Shown piece by piece: positions 55,041 through 63,937 of a DNA stretch of 64,000 nt (position 1 is its first letter; each line of letters begins with the position of its first letter). This DNA comes from Bradyrhizobium sp. 141. Its GTDB lineage: Bacteria > Pseudomonadota > Alphaproteobacteria > Rhizobiales > Xanthobacteraceae. A model generated the notes under the pieces. The model was not told the DNA's origin. It saw nothing but the letters and a program-made list of their open reading frames with translations, and made no database searches. The stretch covers positions 1-64,000 of the forward strand of contig NZ_JADPKR010000048.1 of assembly GCF_023074055.1 (NCBI RefSeq), read 5' to 3'. The position numbers and the translations under genes were made by a program.

Positions 55041-55057
55041 TTGAACGGAGGGTCGTC

Positions 55058-55372
55058 ATGGCCTGGAGCATCCTGTTTGTCGCCGGTCTTCTCGAGATTA
55101 TCTGGGCAATCGGCCTGAAATATACCGAAGGCTTCACCAGGCTTGTTCCGTCCGTCGTCACGCTCGCGGCCATGGCCGGCAGCGTCATCCTGCTCGGACT
55201 TGCTCTCAAGTCACTGCCCGTCGGAACCGCCTATGCAGTCTGGACCGGCATCGGCGCCGTCGGCACCGCGACGCTGGGCATCGTCCTGCTTGGCGAGCCG
55301 GCCACGGCCCTCCGTCTTGCCAGCATCGCCCTGATCGTCGCCGGGATTGTCGGGCTGAAGCTCGTTACTTGA
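55058..55372 (+). CDS. gdx: Guanidinium exporter (SugE/Gdx, SMR family)
   Basis: 104 residues with four helices, the SMR size. [29 protein letters not shown] is the Gdx type, with Glu13 in LLEIIWA as the proton and substrate residue, and [12 protein letters not shown] in helix 3. GdX members export guanidinium, in contrast to drug-exporting EmrE members. The guanidine-II riboswitch upstream supports this. Ends 8 bases inside the 3' end of the convergent pit gene. Confidence 0.93.
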   Translation: MAWSILFVAGLLEIIWAIGLKYTEGFTRLVPSVVTLAAMAGSVILLGLALKSLPVGTAYAVWTGIGAVGTATLGIVLLGEPATALRLASIALIVAGIVGLKLVT

Positions 55373-56372
55373 CAAAGATCTTGACCACCCACCAGGTCAG
55401 CGCCGCGACGATGGCCGAGGCCGGGATCGTGATCACCCAGGCGTAGACGATCGAGCTTGCGACGTTCCAGCGGACCGCCGAGACGCGGCGGGCGGCGCCG
55501 ACGCCGACGATGGCACCAGTGATAGTGTGGGTGGTCGAGACGGGAACCCCGAGATAGGTCGCCATGAACAGGGTCACGGCGCCCCCCGTCTCGGCGCAAA
55601 AGCCCTGCATCGGCGTCAATTTCGTGATGCGCAGGCCCATGGTGCGGACGATGCGCCAGCCGCCCATCAGCGTGCCCAGCGCCATCGCCGCCTGGCAGGA
55701 TAGCACCACCCAGAACGGCACCGAGAACTCGCTGCCGAGATGGCCCTGCGAGTACAGCAGCACCGCGATGATGCCCATGGTCTTCTGCGCGTCGTTGCCG
55801 CCATGGCCGAGCGAATAAAGCGAGGCGGAGGCGAATTGCAGGATGCGGAAGGCGCGATCGACCGCGAATGGCGTCGAGCGCACCGAGGCCCAGGACACGA
55901 TCGCCACCAGCATCATCGCGAGCAAAAAGCCGACCAGCGGCGACAGCACGATCGCCAGCACCGTCTTGGTCAATCCGCTCCATACCGCGGCCGAGATCCC
56001 CGCCTTGGCCATGCCGCCGCCGACCAGCCCGCCGATCAATGCGTGCGACGACGAGGACGGGATGCCGAGCGCCCAGGTCACGAGGTTCCAGACGATAGCG
56101 CCGACGAGCGCCGCAAAGATCACCTGGGCATCGACGATCGAGGGATCGATGATGCCGGTGCCGATGGTCTGGGCAACGTGCAGCCCGAACACCATGAAGG
56201 CGATGAAATTGAAGAACGCGGCCCAGAATACCGCGAATTGCGGCCGCAGCACGCGGGTCGAGACGATGGTCGCGATCGAATTGGCCGCGTCATGCAGGCC
56301 GTTCAGGAAGTCGAACAGCAGCGCGACGGCGATCAAGCCGACCAGGACGGGAAGACCCAACGCAGCATCCAC
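55365..56372 (-). CDS. pit: Inorganic phosphate transporter, PiT family
   Basis: 335 residues, a low-affinity phosphate symporter. About ten helices; two duplicated signature motifs: [21 protein letters not shown] at about 24-44 and [16 protein letters not shown] near 195. Follows the DUF47 gene by 72 bases that hold a palindromic repeat. The pair usually works together. Confidence 0.95.
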   Translation of the reverse strand: MDAALGLPVLVGLIAVALLFDFLNGLHDAANSIATIVSTRVLRPQFAVFWAAFFNFIAFMVFGLHVAQTIGTGIIDPSIVDAQVIFAALVGAIVWNLVTWALGIPSSSSHALIGGLVGGGMAKAGISAAVWSGLTKTVLAIVLSPLVGFLLAMMLVAIVSWASVRSTPFAVDRAFRILQFASASLYSLGHGGNDAQKTMGIIAVLLYSQGHLGSEFSVPFWVVLSCQAAMALGTLMGGWRIVRTMGLRITKLTPMQGFCAETGGAVTLFMATYLGVPVSTTHTITGAIVGVGAARRVSAVRWNVASSIVYAWVITIPASAIVAALTWWVVKIFVK

Positions 56373-56396
56373 GGCGCGGCCCCTGCCCTAAAGTTG

Positions 56397-56445
56397 GCGC
56401 ATGATCGGAACGGAAAACCGCTGCACACTTTTCCGGATCATGCGC
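56397..56445. repeat. RPE-like palindromic repeat between DUF47 and pit
   Basis: GCGCATGATC...GATCATGCGC arms (10 bases) around CGGAAAACCGCTGCACACTT-type interior. It matches the rhizobial palindromic elements I know. It ends at the DUF47 stop codon. Confidence 0.65.
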
Positions 56446-57089
56446 TAAACCTGCTCGATGACGATGCTGTTGATCTCGTTGGCAACGTCGTCGAAGCGAT
56501 CGGCTACCTTCTCGAGGTGGTCGTAGATCTCGGCGCCGACGATGAAGTCCATCGCGTTGCCGTCGCGATGCTTGAGAAACAGCTCCTTCAGCCCGATGTC
56601 GTGGAGATCGTCGACGCGGCCCTCCAGCTTGCCCAGCTCTTCCGTGATGGCGGTCAGCATGGCCACGTTCGGGCCGATCGATTGCATGAGGGGCAGCGCA
56701 CGGCCGACCAGATTGGCGCATTCGATCAGAAGCCCGCCGATCTCGCGCATCGGCGGCTCGAAGCTGCGGACCTCGAACAGCATCACGGCCTTGGCGGTCT
56801 GCTGCATCTGGTCGATGGCGTCGTCCAGCGACGTGATCAGGTTCTTGATGTCGCCGCGGTCGAACGGGGTGATGAAGGTGCGACGCACCGCCGTCAGCAC
56901 CTCACGGGTGATATTGTCGGCGTCGTTCTCGAACTGGTTGACGCGCTGGCAATAGACCGGCGTCTCCTCACCCCCGTTCAGCATGCCCTGAAGCGCGATC
57001 GAACCCTGGATCACGGTCTGGGCATGCCGGTCGAACAGGTCGAAGAACCGTTCTTCCTTGGGCAGGAAAGCGCGAAAGAGCCGAAGCAA
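56445..57089 (-). CDS. DUF47 (PhoU-like) phosphate transport regulator
   Basis: 214 residues. All-helical, PhoU-like; MLRLFRAFLPKEERFFDLFDRHAQTV is the DUF47 start and LDDAIDQMQQTAKAVMLFEV follows near 90, with acidic metal-binding E/D pairs. Members accompany Pit transporters and modulate phosphate uptake. Upstream of the gene lies the integrase only 33 bases away on the other strand, so its promoter may have been disturbed (see findings). Confidence 0.93.
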   Translation of the reverse strand: MLRLFRAFLPKEERFFDLFDRHAQTVIQGSIALQGMLNGGEETPVYCQRVNQFENDADNITREVLTAVRRTFITPFDRGDIKNLITSLDDAIDQMQQTAKAVMLFEVRSFEPPMREIGGLLIECANLVGRALPLMQSIGPNVAMLTAITEELGKLEGRVDDLHDIGLKELFLKHRDGNAMDFIVGAEIYDHLEKVADRFDDVANEINSIVIEQV

Positions 57090-57121
57090 CGAAATTCTCC
57101 TTTAGATCAAGGGACTAAGAC

Positions 57122-58309
57122 ATGACAGATTCTGAACAAGGTGCAAGCGAATGCATGAACGACTCGCGAACATGCACCGAAAGTGGTGCAAAACTGACGC
57201 ACGGTTGTTCAGGGGATGTTCTCGATTATGCCGAGCTCATCGCGTGGCAGCCCTTCCCGCCCTATCCCCTCTACCTGCAAGATCTTCCGCCGGCGATCCA
57301 GCCCTTCCCGGCTGACACCTTGGGCTGGCTCATCGAGCAATATCAGACGCACCCCATGTCCTCGTTCCACGAGTGCCGCTACCACACGCGGCAGGGCCGG
57401 CTGGGGCTCATGAAGCGCCTTCAAGGGCAGTACGGCTGGTTCCTGCTGAGCGAGATCGGCGGCCCTGAGTTCAAGCGCTGGCACGCCCGCTGGCGCGGCG
57501 ACGGCAAGGTCTCGATCGCCCACGCCTTCATCAGCCAACTCCGCACGGTAGCGGGGTTTGGTATCGCCATGCTGGCCAACCGCGAATGTGAGCGCTTGGC
57601 GTTGGTGCTGAGCAAGCTGAAGTTCGAGCAGGGCTCGCCTCGGACGGAGATCCTGACTGCGGAGATGGCCGAGGCCCACCGGGCAAAGGCCCATGAATTT
57701 GGCTGGGAGGCAATGGCAATGGCCCAGGCCTTTCAGTTCGAGCTGATGCTCAGGCAGCGCGATGTATTGGGCGAGTGGGTGCCGTTCTCGGAGCCCGGCA
57801 TCTCCGATGTCGTCTACCCGAAGCTCGGGAAATGGGGCCGCGGGCTACGCTGGGAAGAAATCGACGACAACATGATCCTCCGGCACATCACCAGCAAGAA
57901 GCAGAAGAAGATCGAGGTCGATCTCCGCAATGCTCCGATGGTGATGGCAGAGTTTTCCATCTACTGCGAAGGCAAGCCGGCCGACCAGATCACGCGCGCC
58001 GATCTACCCCGCACGGGGCCTTGTATTTTGAACGAGCAGACCGCTTTTCCATTCAGCGCCAACGAGTTCAGGCGAAAATGGCGGATCGTGGCCAACGCCT
58101 GCGGCATCCCGAAGACCGTCCGCAACCAGGACAGCCGAGCTGGCGCGATCACCGAGGCGACGGAAGCCGGGGCGGACATCGAGCACGTGAAGCACGCGGC
58201 GACGCACAGCGACATTTCGCAGACGCAACGCTACAGCCGCGGCGCCGCGAACAAGATCGCAGGAGTCCAACAGAAGCGCCTGGCACACCGCTTCCGGACG
58301 GCCGGCTAG
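57122..58309 (+). CDS. int: Tyrosine recombinase (phage/island integrase)
   Basis: 395 residues. C-terminal catalytic domain: Arg in FELMLRQRDVLGEW, Lys in SKKQKKIE, Arg in NQDSRAGAITEATEAG, His in HAATHSD and the nucleophile in TQRYSRG. The usual HxxR first residue is Asp-x-x-Arg-like here (QDSR). N-terminal half is the core-binding type. Start ATG at 57122 chosen as first; the next ATG at 57155 is possible. It marks the left end of the integrated element. Confidence 0.85.
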   Translation: MTDSEQGASECMNDSRTCTESGAKLTHGCSGDVLDYAELIAWQPFPPYPLYLQDLPPAIQPFPADTLGWLIEQYQTHPMSSFHECRYHTRQGRLGLMKRLQGQYGWFLLSEIGGPEFKRWHARWRGDGKVSIAHAFISQLRTVAGFGIAMLANRECERLALVLSKLKFEQGSPRTEILTAEMAEAHRAKAHEFGWEAMAMAQAFQFELMLRQRDVLGEWVPFSEPGISDVVYPKLGKWGRGLRWEEIDDNMILRHITSKKQKKIEVDLRNAPMVMAEFSIYCEGKPADQITRADLPRTGPCILNEQTAFPFSANEFRRKWRIVANACGIPKTVRNQDSRAGAITEATEAGADIEHVKHAATHSDISQTQRYSRGAANKIAGVQQKRLAHRFRTAG

Positions 58310-58336
58310 TCCGATGTGAGGAATGAGGAACCCACC

Positions 58337-58753
58337 ATGAAGAAGCATTTCGTTACGTTCTACAGCCCCGGCACCTTCGTGTCTGAGGAGTCGAGTAAGC
58401 CGATCGAATCCTGGGACGTGAATAAGGCCATGGAGATGGCCCACGATGTCGTGGAGCGCTACGGCGCCACCCCTTACGGCTTCCGGTTCACCACCCGCGG
58501 ACGCGGTGACGCCGACATGGACAGCAATCGGATTGGCGAAAGCCAGTTCTATCATCTCGGCGGGAAGGTCGAGACCTTGGCCCAGGTCGAGGCGCGGAAC
58601 GACCCGAAGGAAGAAACCCTTCGCTGGAACATGCGCACCAATGGCTATGACAAGATCGTGGTCAACGACAACTCGTACCGATCGGTCCACCCTCTCGGTA
58701 AGGACGACGTAGTGCTGGATTGGAAGCCACGCCGCAAGAAGAAGACGGCCTGA
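58337..58753 (+). CDS. Phage-type hypothetical protein (138 aa)
   Basis: 138 residues from MKKHFVTFYSPGTFV, with GAGGAACCC before it. It has a compact, coding-like composition. ESWDVNKAMEMAHDVVERY and YGFRFTTRGRGDADMDSN are the distinctive segments; a basic tail KPRRKKKTA ends it. Such proteins occur in rhizobial prophages, but I do not recognise a domain. Just after the integrase. Confidence 0.7.
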   Translation: MKKHFVTFYSPGTFVSEESSKPIESWDVNKAMEMAHDVVERYGATPYGFRFTTRGRGDADMDSNRIGESQFYHLGGKVETLAQVEARNDPKEETLRWNMRTNGYDKIVVNDNSYRSVHPLGKDDVVLDWKPRRKKKTA

Positions 58754-58772
58754 TGTTCCGACGAGGAGAACG

Positions 58773-59231
58773 ATGATGCCCAATCTAGACCTTATCGAGC
58801 ACCAGCCTCACTGGCGCATTTGGCTGGTGGCCAAATTTTCACGACTGATGGGAGTGACAGTCCATGTCGAAGGTATCCCGTTCGGTTCAGGGCGGCTTCG
58901 CAAGGAACGAGAGAAAGCTGAGGGATTGGTGGGATCGTCAATCGGGGAGACCATCCCACGCGACCGCCTCGCCATCGAAACTGCGCGCGCCGACGACAAC
59001 GGTAGAAGCTGCGCTGAGTTCTGCCGGGCACTCCAACGGATCGCCCAAACCACGAGCGAAGACCAAACCCGCGAAATCGCGCTGACTGCGCTGCGCATGC
59101 CATGGCTCTGGATGGGGCCTGGAGAACGCATTGGTGAAAGGAACTTGGAGTGGATAAAGGCCAACAAGGGCGCCCATCCCGAGAACATCGCCAAGGTCGC
59201 AGACGAGGCGTTGGCGACAATTAGGGGTTAA
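58773..59231 (+). CDS. Phage-type hypothetical protein (152 aa)
   Basis: 152 residues. Two ATGs occur at 58773 and 58776 after CGAGGAGAACG. The second half is helical (CAEFCRALQRIAQTTS, then LTALRMPWLWMGPGERIGE). No domain recognised. Continues the same-strand small-gene run. Confidence 0.65.
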   Translation: MMPNLDLIEHQPHWRIWLVAKFSRLMGVTVHVEGIPFGSGRLRKEREKAEGLVGSSIGETIPRDRLAIETARADDNGRSCAEFCRALQRIAQTTSEDQTREIALTALRMPWLWMGPGERIGERNLEWIKANKGAHPENIAKVADEALATIRG

Positions 59232-59256
59232 TCGTTCTGGCGGGGAGAGAGAGACG

Positions 59257-59424
59257 ATGACGCTGACAACATCGGACCAAACCGAACAGGATCGGCTGTT
59301 CAAAATTAATCTTGAGAAGGCAATCGACAAGCTGGATCTCGGCATTGTCCGACGAGCCCGCATGCCGCCTCTCACGCTCGACGAGATGAAGGCGCTGCGG
59401 CAATTTTACCGCCAGCACGGGTAA
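59257..59424 (+). CDS. Small phage-type protein (55 aa)
   Basis: 55 residues with GGGGAGAGAGAGACG upstream. Mostly helical: EQDRLFKINLEKAIDKLDLG, RRARMPPLTLDEM. The frame ends in TAA. No family recognised. Confidence 0.6.
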   Translation: MTLTTSDQTEQDRLFKINLEKAIDKLDLGIVRRARMPPLTLDEMKALRQFYRQHG

Positions 59425-59447
59425 ATGGTGCGGCAAGGAGAATCAAA

Positions 59448-59687
59448 GTGACGAAGAAAGACGCGCCGTTGCCGTGGACTGTCACGGCGAACAGTTGGCA
59501 GTACACGACGATCTACGACGGCAATGGCGATGTAGTTTGCCGGCTGGATCTGGAGGATTGGGGCGTTACCGAGGACAATCAAGACGAGCTCGAAGCGCTT
59601 CAAGCTCAAGTCGCGGCCCTGATCGTCGCCGCCGCGAACCAATCTGGGGGTGTTTCCGTGCCGAATGGGGAACATCGTGGCGGTTGA
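59448..59687 (+). CDS. Small phage-type hypothetical protein (79 aa)
   Basis: 79 residues from GTG at 59448, with AAGGAG upstream. APLPWTVTANSWQYTTIYD and GDVVCRLDLEDWGVTEDN look like a compact beta domain. Many phages carry such a protein ahead of DNA-binding genes, but no function is known. Confidence 0.65.
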   Translation: MTKKDAPLPWTVTANSWQYTTIYDGNGDVVCRLDLEDWGVTEDNQDELEALQAQVAALIVAAANQSGGVSVPNGEHRGG

Positions 59688-59868
59688 TTGCGGCCCCGTA
59701 AAGCGATGGCAGGAAGGCAATATCCTTTGGGCATCCAACGACTTTATCACGATGGCTTACGTTGAGGCGGACGATCCGCGCAAGGTAGGCCATCTGGGAT
59801 GGGAGGGGCCGGATGAGATTTGCGTTCAATACATCGGCCCGAAAGAAGCCGCGCTTTGGCGCAGATGA
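59665..59868 (+). CDS. Small phage-type hypothetical protein (67 aa)
   Basis: 67 residues, from the ATG at 59665 that overlaps the previous gene by 23 bases. CGPVKRWQEGNILWASNDFIT and DEICVQYIGPKEAALW suggest a small ordered protein. No motif recognised. Confidence 0.5.
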   Translation: MGNIVAVDCGPVKRWQEGNILWASNDFITMAYVEADDPRKVGHLGWEGPDEICVQYIGPKEAALWRR

Positions 59869-59890
59869 CCGACAACCACCGGAGCCCCCC

Positions 59891-60064
59891 ATGAGCAACT
59901 GGCCTATTGGATGTCATTCGCCGAACTCCTGTGCCCGGCATAGGCAGTGCATGTACGTTCGTTGCAGACACGAGGCGGATGAAAATCTAAAGTCAGACAT
60001 CGACAAGGCCGTAGCAACTGAAGAAGCACTGCGGGCCATTGAGCGGCGGCTTCAGAGTTCTTGA
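59891..60064 (+). CDS. Small cysteine-rich phage-type protein (57 aa)
   Basis: 57 residues from the ATG at 59891 after GGAGCC. CHSPNSCARHRQCMYVRCRH has four Cys and several His in a short space, which could bind zinc. The rest is an amphipathic helix. An upstream start at 59813 is possible. Function unknown. Confidence 0.55.
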   Translation: MSNWPIGCHSPNSCARHRQCMYVRCRHEADENLKSDIDKAVATEEALRAIERRLQSS

Positions 60065-60077
60065 GCAGGGACCGACT

Positions 60078-60287
60078 ATGCGCTTCCGATTATGGCTTGC
60101 ACGGCAGATCGCACCAGACGGCTACGTTGTGGTGCCGCAAGAGGCTACCAAGGCAATGATCAAGGCCGCCTGCGCGTCCATGTCGCCAGGGAAGCGGCCG
60201 ACGCAGGAATGGGTGCCGGTAACGATGAAGCACCAGATCCGGTACAAAGCCATGATTGCTGCTGGGCAAGGAGGGAAAGTGCCATGA
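60078..60287 (+). CDS. Small phage-type hypothetical protein (69 aa)
   Basis: 69 residues from the ATG at 60078. RFRLWLARQIAPDGYVVV then PQEATKAMIKAACASMSPGKRP. An alternative start at 60039 exists. The end overlaps the next gene's ATG by ATGA, which supports translation of both. Confidence 0.6.
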   Translation: MRFRLWLARQIAPDGYVVVPQEATKAMIKAACASMSPGKRPTQEWVPVTMKHQIRYKAMIAAGQGGKVP

Positions 60288-60499
60288 CGGACGAGCAGAC
60301 ACGGCAGCTCGCGGACGAACTGTTCAAGCACGTGGCGGCAAAGGCCGAATGCATGATGTGCGGCAAGACGCAGCCTGCGCTCGGATGGTTTTGGATCGGT
60401 CACGGCGAGGAAGATATCGAATTCCTGTGCTCGGAGGAGTGCTACGAACAGCACACCTTCGACTCGTGCGAGGACGACCCACTTCCACGCTCCCCCTGA
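60284..60499 (+). CDS. Small zinc-finger-like phage protein (71 aa)
   Basis: 71 residues; ATG overlaps the stop of the preceding gene (ATGA). ECMMCGKTQ and LCSEECYEQH make two Cys pairs (C-x(2)-C ... C-x(3)-C), a zinc-binding layout. Ribosome site AAGGAGGGAAAG. The last same-strand gene before the convergent tail genes. Confidence 0.65.
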   Translation: MTDEQTRQLADELFKHVAAKAECMMCGKTQPALGWFWIGHGEEDIEFLCSEECYEQHTFDSCEDDPLPRSP

Positions 60500-60539
60500 G
60501 CCACTACCGATCCGATCCCTTGAAGGGAGTGGACGGGCT

Positions 60540-62327
60540 TTAACCGTACTGCCCGCCAGTCGCCGTAGACCCGGCAGTGCTACCCGGCAGATAGGACGTG
60601 TTGCCCGTATAGGTCTCGATAATCCCGCCCATCGTCGCGGAATACCTTGAACCTGTGACGGTCCCCGTGAAGGTGCCGTTGACCTCGATCTGTCCTGCGT
60701 CGGACGCCTGGAACGTCGTCGTATAGGTGCGCGTACCGAAAGCCAGGGTACAGAAGAACGAGATGTACCCGCCGAAAGAGGCAATTGCGAACTGCGTGGC
60801 GTTCCCCGTCACTGTGATGGTCTGTCCGCTGCAATCGATGAACCCGCCCGCATTGGCAAAAAGCTGACAGCCGTTAGCGACGGCGCCGAGCGTAAGACCC
60901 GAGCCAATGACAACGCGGCCACCACGCACCGAGATGCCACGAGCGGCAGTCGCCCCGGTATTGGTGGTCGTGATGTTCTGGATCGTGAACTGCGTGCCCT
61001 TCGGACACTCGATCGTGCCGCCGGAGGAAGTTGCGGACGTAATGGTGGCGGTGCCGCCGCCGTCGAGGACCAGCTTTGCCGCGCTCGTCTGCCCCGTCGT
61101 GACAGGAATCGTCACCTGCTCCGAGAACGACCCGCTGCAACTGACGGTGATGCCAAAGCCGTTGAAGTCGAGCGTGCCGATAACCGACATGGCCTTTGCG
61201 ATCGTCAGGAACGCAGAACCGGAAGTCAGGCCATTGTTGCTGTTCGAGCCGGTCGAGGAATTGACGTAGTAGGTCCGATCCGCAGCGAGCACTTCCCGCG
61301 CCTGCCCGGTCATCACCGTGCCAGAGCCGGCGGTTCCTATCGTCAGATACGGGCCGATGACATAAAGCTTGGACTGCCACGCCGCCGGCAGGCTGATCCA
61401 TGTCGTGTTGACAAGGGTCGGGAACTGGCTCGCCGAGGCCGTGTAGTTCGCACCAAACACGATGTCAGTCGCAACGCTTTGCGTGCCGGCCGAGTCAATC
61501 CACGGGCTCGTGAAGGTGCATCCCTGAAACTTGCCGTTCAGATAGAAACCGTTATTCCCTGTCGCCCCGCTCTGATTGTAGAATCCGCCGCAGCTAATGA
61601 AGACGCTATTGGTGTGCGCCCCCTCAAGGTTGAACAGTTTGGCGTTGTTGACCGTACCGTTGCCGGTCAGCATCTCATACTGACACCCGAGGAACGAACT
61701 CGCCGCAACTGCCGTATTCGTCTTACAATACAGGCCGTTCAGGCATGCGTAGAAATTAATGTTCGATAGCAAGCCAAACTCGCACCAAGTGGACTGGTTA
61801 GTGGTGGAGATGAAAAGCTGGAGTCCATCGCCGGCGTTATACCCAACGAAATTGAGGTCGCGGGCAACGAAGCGCACGCAATCAGAGAAACGGACGCCGC
61901 CAGATGCCGCACTGTTCGATGTCTGGATCATCGCCCCGCCGCCATTGATGATCACCGGCTTGGTATTGCCGGAGTTATTGGCGCCGAAGAAGTTGGTGGC
62001 AACATCGAAGCACCAACCGGCATGGCTCGGCGCGATCTTGTTGCCGTTCAGTTCGATAGTGATCCCGCCGTTGCCGGAGAACTGCCCAACATCGACCGAA
62101 ACGGCGGTCCCGAGCTTATAGCCCGCAGTCTTGTACGGGAAGACGAGCGTGCCGCCCTTGTTGGTGTAGATGTCGGCGAGAGCCGCGGCGACCGCTGCGT
62201 AATCATCGGTCGTACCGTCACCGACCGCTCCGTAGTCGAGGACGTTGAACCAACGCTTGATCGTGTTGTTGAGAAGCGTGCGGACGGATGAGCCGAGCTG
62301 TCCGTTACTGATTGAAGGCTGCGTCAT
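60540..62327 (-). CDS. Tail spike / right-handed beta-helix protein
   Basis: 595 residues. N-terminal RWFNVLDYGAVGDGTTDDYAAVAAAL at about 25-50 is the pectate-lyase-like fold start seen in phage tail spikes. Then many short Asn/Gly/Thr-rich coils (NGNKIAPSHAGW, GNNSGNTKPVI, GGTATITSATSSGG), typical of a parallel beta helix to the C-terminus. It may bind or degrade a surface polysaccharide. Composition is unlike host proteins: low Lys and Arg, many Asn, Ser, Thr. Confidence 0.85.
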   Translation of the reverse strand: MTQPSISNGQLGSSVRTLLNNTIKRWFNVLDYGAVGDGTTDDYAAVAAALADIYTNKGGTLVFPYKTAGYKLGTAVSVDVGQFSGNGGITIELNGNKIAPSHAGWCFDVATNFFGANNSGNTKPVIINGGGAMIQTSNSAASGGVRFSDCVRFVARDLNFVGYNAGDGLQLFISTTNQSTWCEFGLLSNINFYACLNGLYCKTNTAVAASSFLGCQYEMLTGNGTVNNAKLFNLEGAHTNSVFISCGGFYNQSGATGNNGFYLNGKFQGCTFTSPWIDSAGTQSVATDIVFGANYTASASQFPTLVNTTWISLPAAWQSKLYVIGPYLTIGTAGSGTVMTGQAREVLAADRTYYVNSSTGSNSNNGLTSGSAFLTIAKAMSVIGTLDFNGFGITVSCSGSFSEQVTIPVTTGQTSAAKLVLDGGGTATITSATSSGGTIECPKGTQFTIQNITTTNTGATAARGISVRGGRVVIGSGLTLGAVANGCQLFANAGGFIDCSGQTITVTGNATQFAIASFGGYISFFCTLAFGTRTYTTTFQASDAGQIEVNGTFTGTVTGSRYSATMGGIIETYTGNTSYLPGSTAGSTATGGQYG

Positions 62328-62333
62328 TGATGA

Positions 62334-63587
62334 TTACCCGTTCCAAGTTGCTGTGTTGACCCACGCGCCCGCGTCGTTCCACAACGAAGCCGCCAATATC
62401 CAATTACTGACAATCACTCCCATGCCATAAAGGAGCACAGGCTTGAGAAGCCCAGCGCGCCATGCTTGACCGGCGATGGTGTAGTGGACGAAATCCGATG
62501 CGCGCGTGTAGCCGGCGGTGTCTGATGCTGTCTTGCTGCCGAGCGCCTGTCTGGTCTTGAAGATGGCACATCCCTTCGCGAGGCAGGATGCATTTACTGC
62601 ATCGACATATTGCTGCTGGTTCGCCGTGTTCCCGGCCGAGCCGCTGTCAAAGGGTGGCTCTGTAAAGATGAAATCCCCGCCGGCCGCATGAACGGCATCA
62701 ATCAGGGCCTCGCATTGCGTTTTGACGGTCGCAACGGCTATGTTATTCCGCCAACTGTTCACAAGCCCCAGATCACCAATCACACAATCGACGGGGTAAA
62801 GAGAGAGTTGGTTGAGGCGGCCAGCGCTGGGAGAACCAGTGTTATCGATCATCTGGGATGCAGTGCCGCCGGATTGCGCCCACTGCCTGATGGTTACTTC
62901 CTTGCGCGTACTGTCGTAGCAATCGATGCCAAACAGCGCGTTCGAGCCGGACACCCAATTGATGGTGATCGTGTGGGCTCCGACAGAGCCAAGCGAAACC
63001 GTCGTTTTGCGAATGGTGTTGGTGGCATTCTGCGTGATGGTCGCCGTCGATACGCCATCGACCAAGACAGCGAGTTGCGCGCCGTTGAAAGCCGAGTTCT
63101 GAAGAGTGTAAATGTCCGCCGTATTGCAATTCTGCTGCGGCGTGAACGTCATGGTTGCCGTCGCGCTCGACATGGACAGGCCGGCGCCGCCCTGCACCAC
63201 GGACGAGCCCATAGCCGAGGTTCCTCCGACCGTAATGCGGCTGTCACGGATCACGTAGTCGTTCAGCGATGTTCCGGAAATGCCGTACCAATTGTTGGCG
63301 CCAGAGGCGATGCCGTCGCTGCGGAACACGGCGGCGAGTTGTTCGGCCAGCGATAGCGGATACTGCGTATTGTAGGGCGAGGCGCCTTCATCAACACCGC
63401 GATCGGTGCTGTTGCCCATGATGGCGATGTTCATATTGCGGGTGCCGGCCTGCATGGCTTGGAAGCCGGCGAGGAGCTTGGTCGTGGTCGCGGCGGTCAG
63501 GTTCTGGGTAAATGGAATCCCCCCCGCCACTCCCCCAAGGACACCGCCGAGGTGGCTGAAACCTGCGCCTTGCTTGCCGACGGCCAT
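62334..63587 (-). CDS. Phage SGNH/GDSL esterase-like protein
   Basis: 417 residues. NIAIMGNSTDRGVDEG near 53 is block I (GNS form), VIGDLGLVNSW near 270 fits block III with its Asn, and RASDFVHYTIAG near 370 gives the Asp-x-x-His pair of block V. The middle contains a beta-rich insert (about 135-220). Together with the spike it would deacetylate or de-esterify a host surface glycan during infection. Stop lies 6 bases before the spike start. Confidence 0.75.
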   Translation of the reverse strand: MAVGKQGAGFSHLGGVLGGVAGGIPFTQNLTAATTTKLLAGFQAMQAGTRNMNIAIMGNSTDRGVDEGASPYNTQYPLSLAEQLAAVFRSDGIASGANNWYGISGTSLNDYVIRDSRITVGGTSAMGSSVVQGGAGLSMSSATATMTFTPQQNCNTADIYTLQNSAFNGAQLAVLVDGVSTATITQNATNTIRKTTVSLGSVGAHTITINWVSGSNALFGIDCYDSTRKEVTIRQWAQSGGTASQMIDNTGSPSAGRLNQLSLYPVDCVIGDLGLVNSWRNNIAVATVKTQCEALIDAVHAAGGDFIFTEPPFDSGSAGNTANQQQYVDAVNASCLAKGCAIFKTRQALGSKTASDTAGYTRASDFVHYTIAGQAWRAGLLKPVLLYGMGVIVSNWILAASLWNDAGAWVNTATWNG

Positions 63588-63589
63588 GG

Positions 63590-63937
63590 CTACGGCCTCA
63601 GAATGAAAGCGGCCTTCTGGCCCGGAATCACGTTGAAATATTCAGGCACGCCGGCTGACAGGGGCATGTTGTTCGTGGTCGCCGTCGGGTTCGATCCAAA
63701 CGCCACCGCCGACTGCGTGTCGCACCATGCGCGGATCATCTTGGTGTCGCCGCTAAAGGCTGCGGACTGCGCCGATGTGCCAGACGTCGTCACCGGGCTC
63801 TGGTCGACGAGAGGCGGCACCTGCGCGACCTGCACGCCGCTCGGCGCGTTCAGCGAGAACTCGGTGACATTGCAGGAGGACGCGAGAGCCTGCGCGGGCA
63901 GCAGCAGGATGGCAACAGCAAGCAGGAAGCGCTTCAT
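63590..63937 (-). CDS. Small secreted phage-encoded protein
   Basis: 115 residues from MKRFLLAVAILLLPAQALAS (ATG at 63937), a clear signal peptide; an upstream ATG at 63982 lacks one. The mature part has two Cys (SCNVTEF ... RAWCDT) and repeated Thr/Ser turns. Its stop is 2 bases before the SGNH gene start, so it is in the same operon. A secreted phage protein in a tail module is unusual. Confidence 0.7.
   Translation of the reverse strand: MKRFLLAVAILLLPAQALASSCNVTEFSLNAPSGVQVAQVPPLVDQSPVTTSGTSAQSAAFSGDTKMIRAWCDTQSAVAFGSNPTATTNNMPLSAGVPEYFNVIPGQKAAFILRP

Noticed and set aside
57090..57200. tRNA gene as integration target
   Set aside because: No cloverleaf, T-loop or CCA-type sequence was seen next to the integrase.
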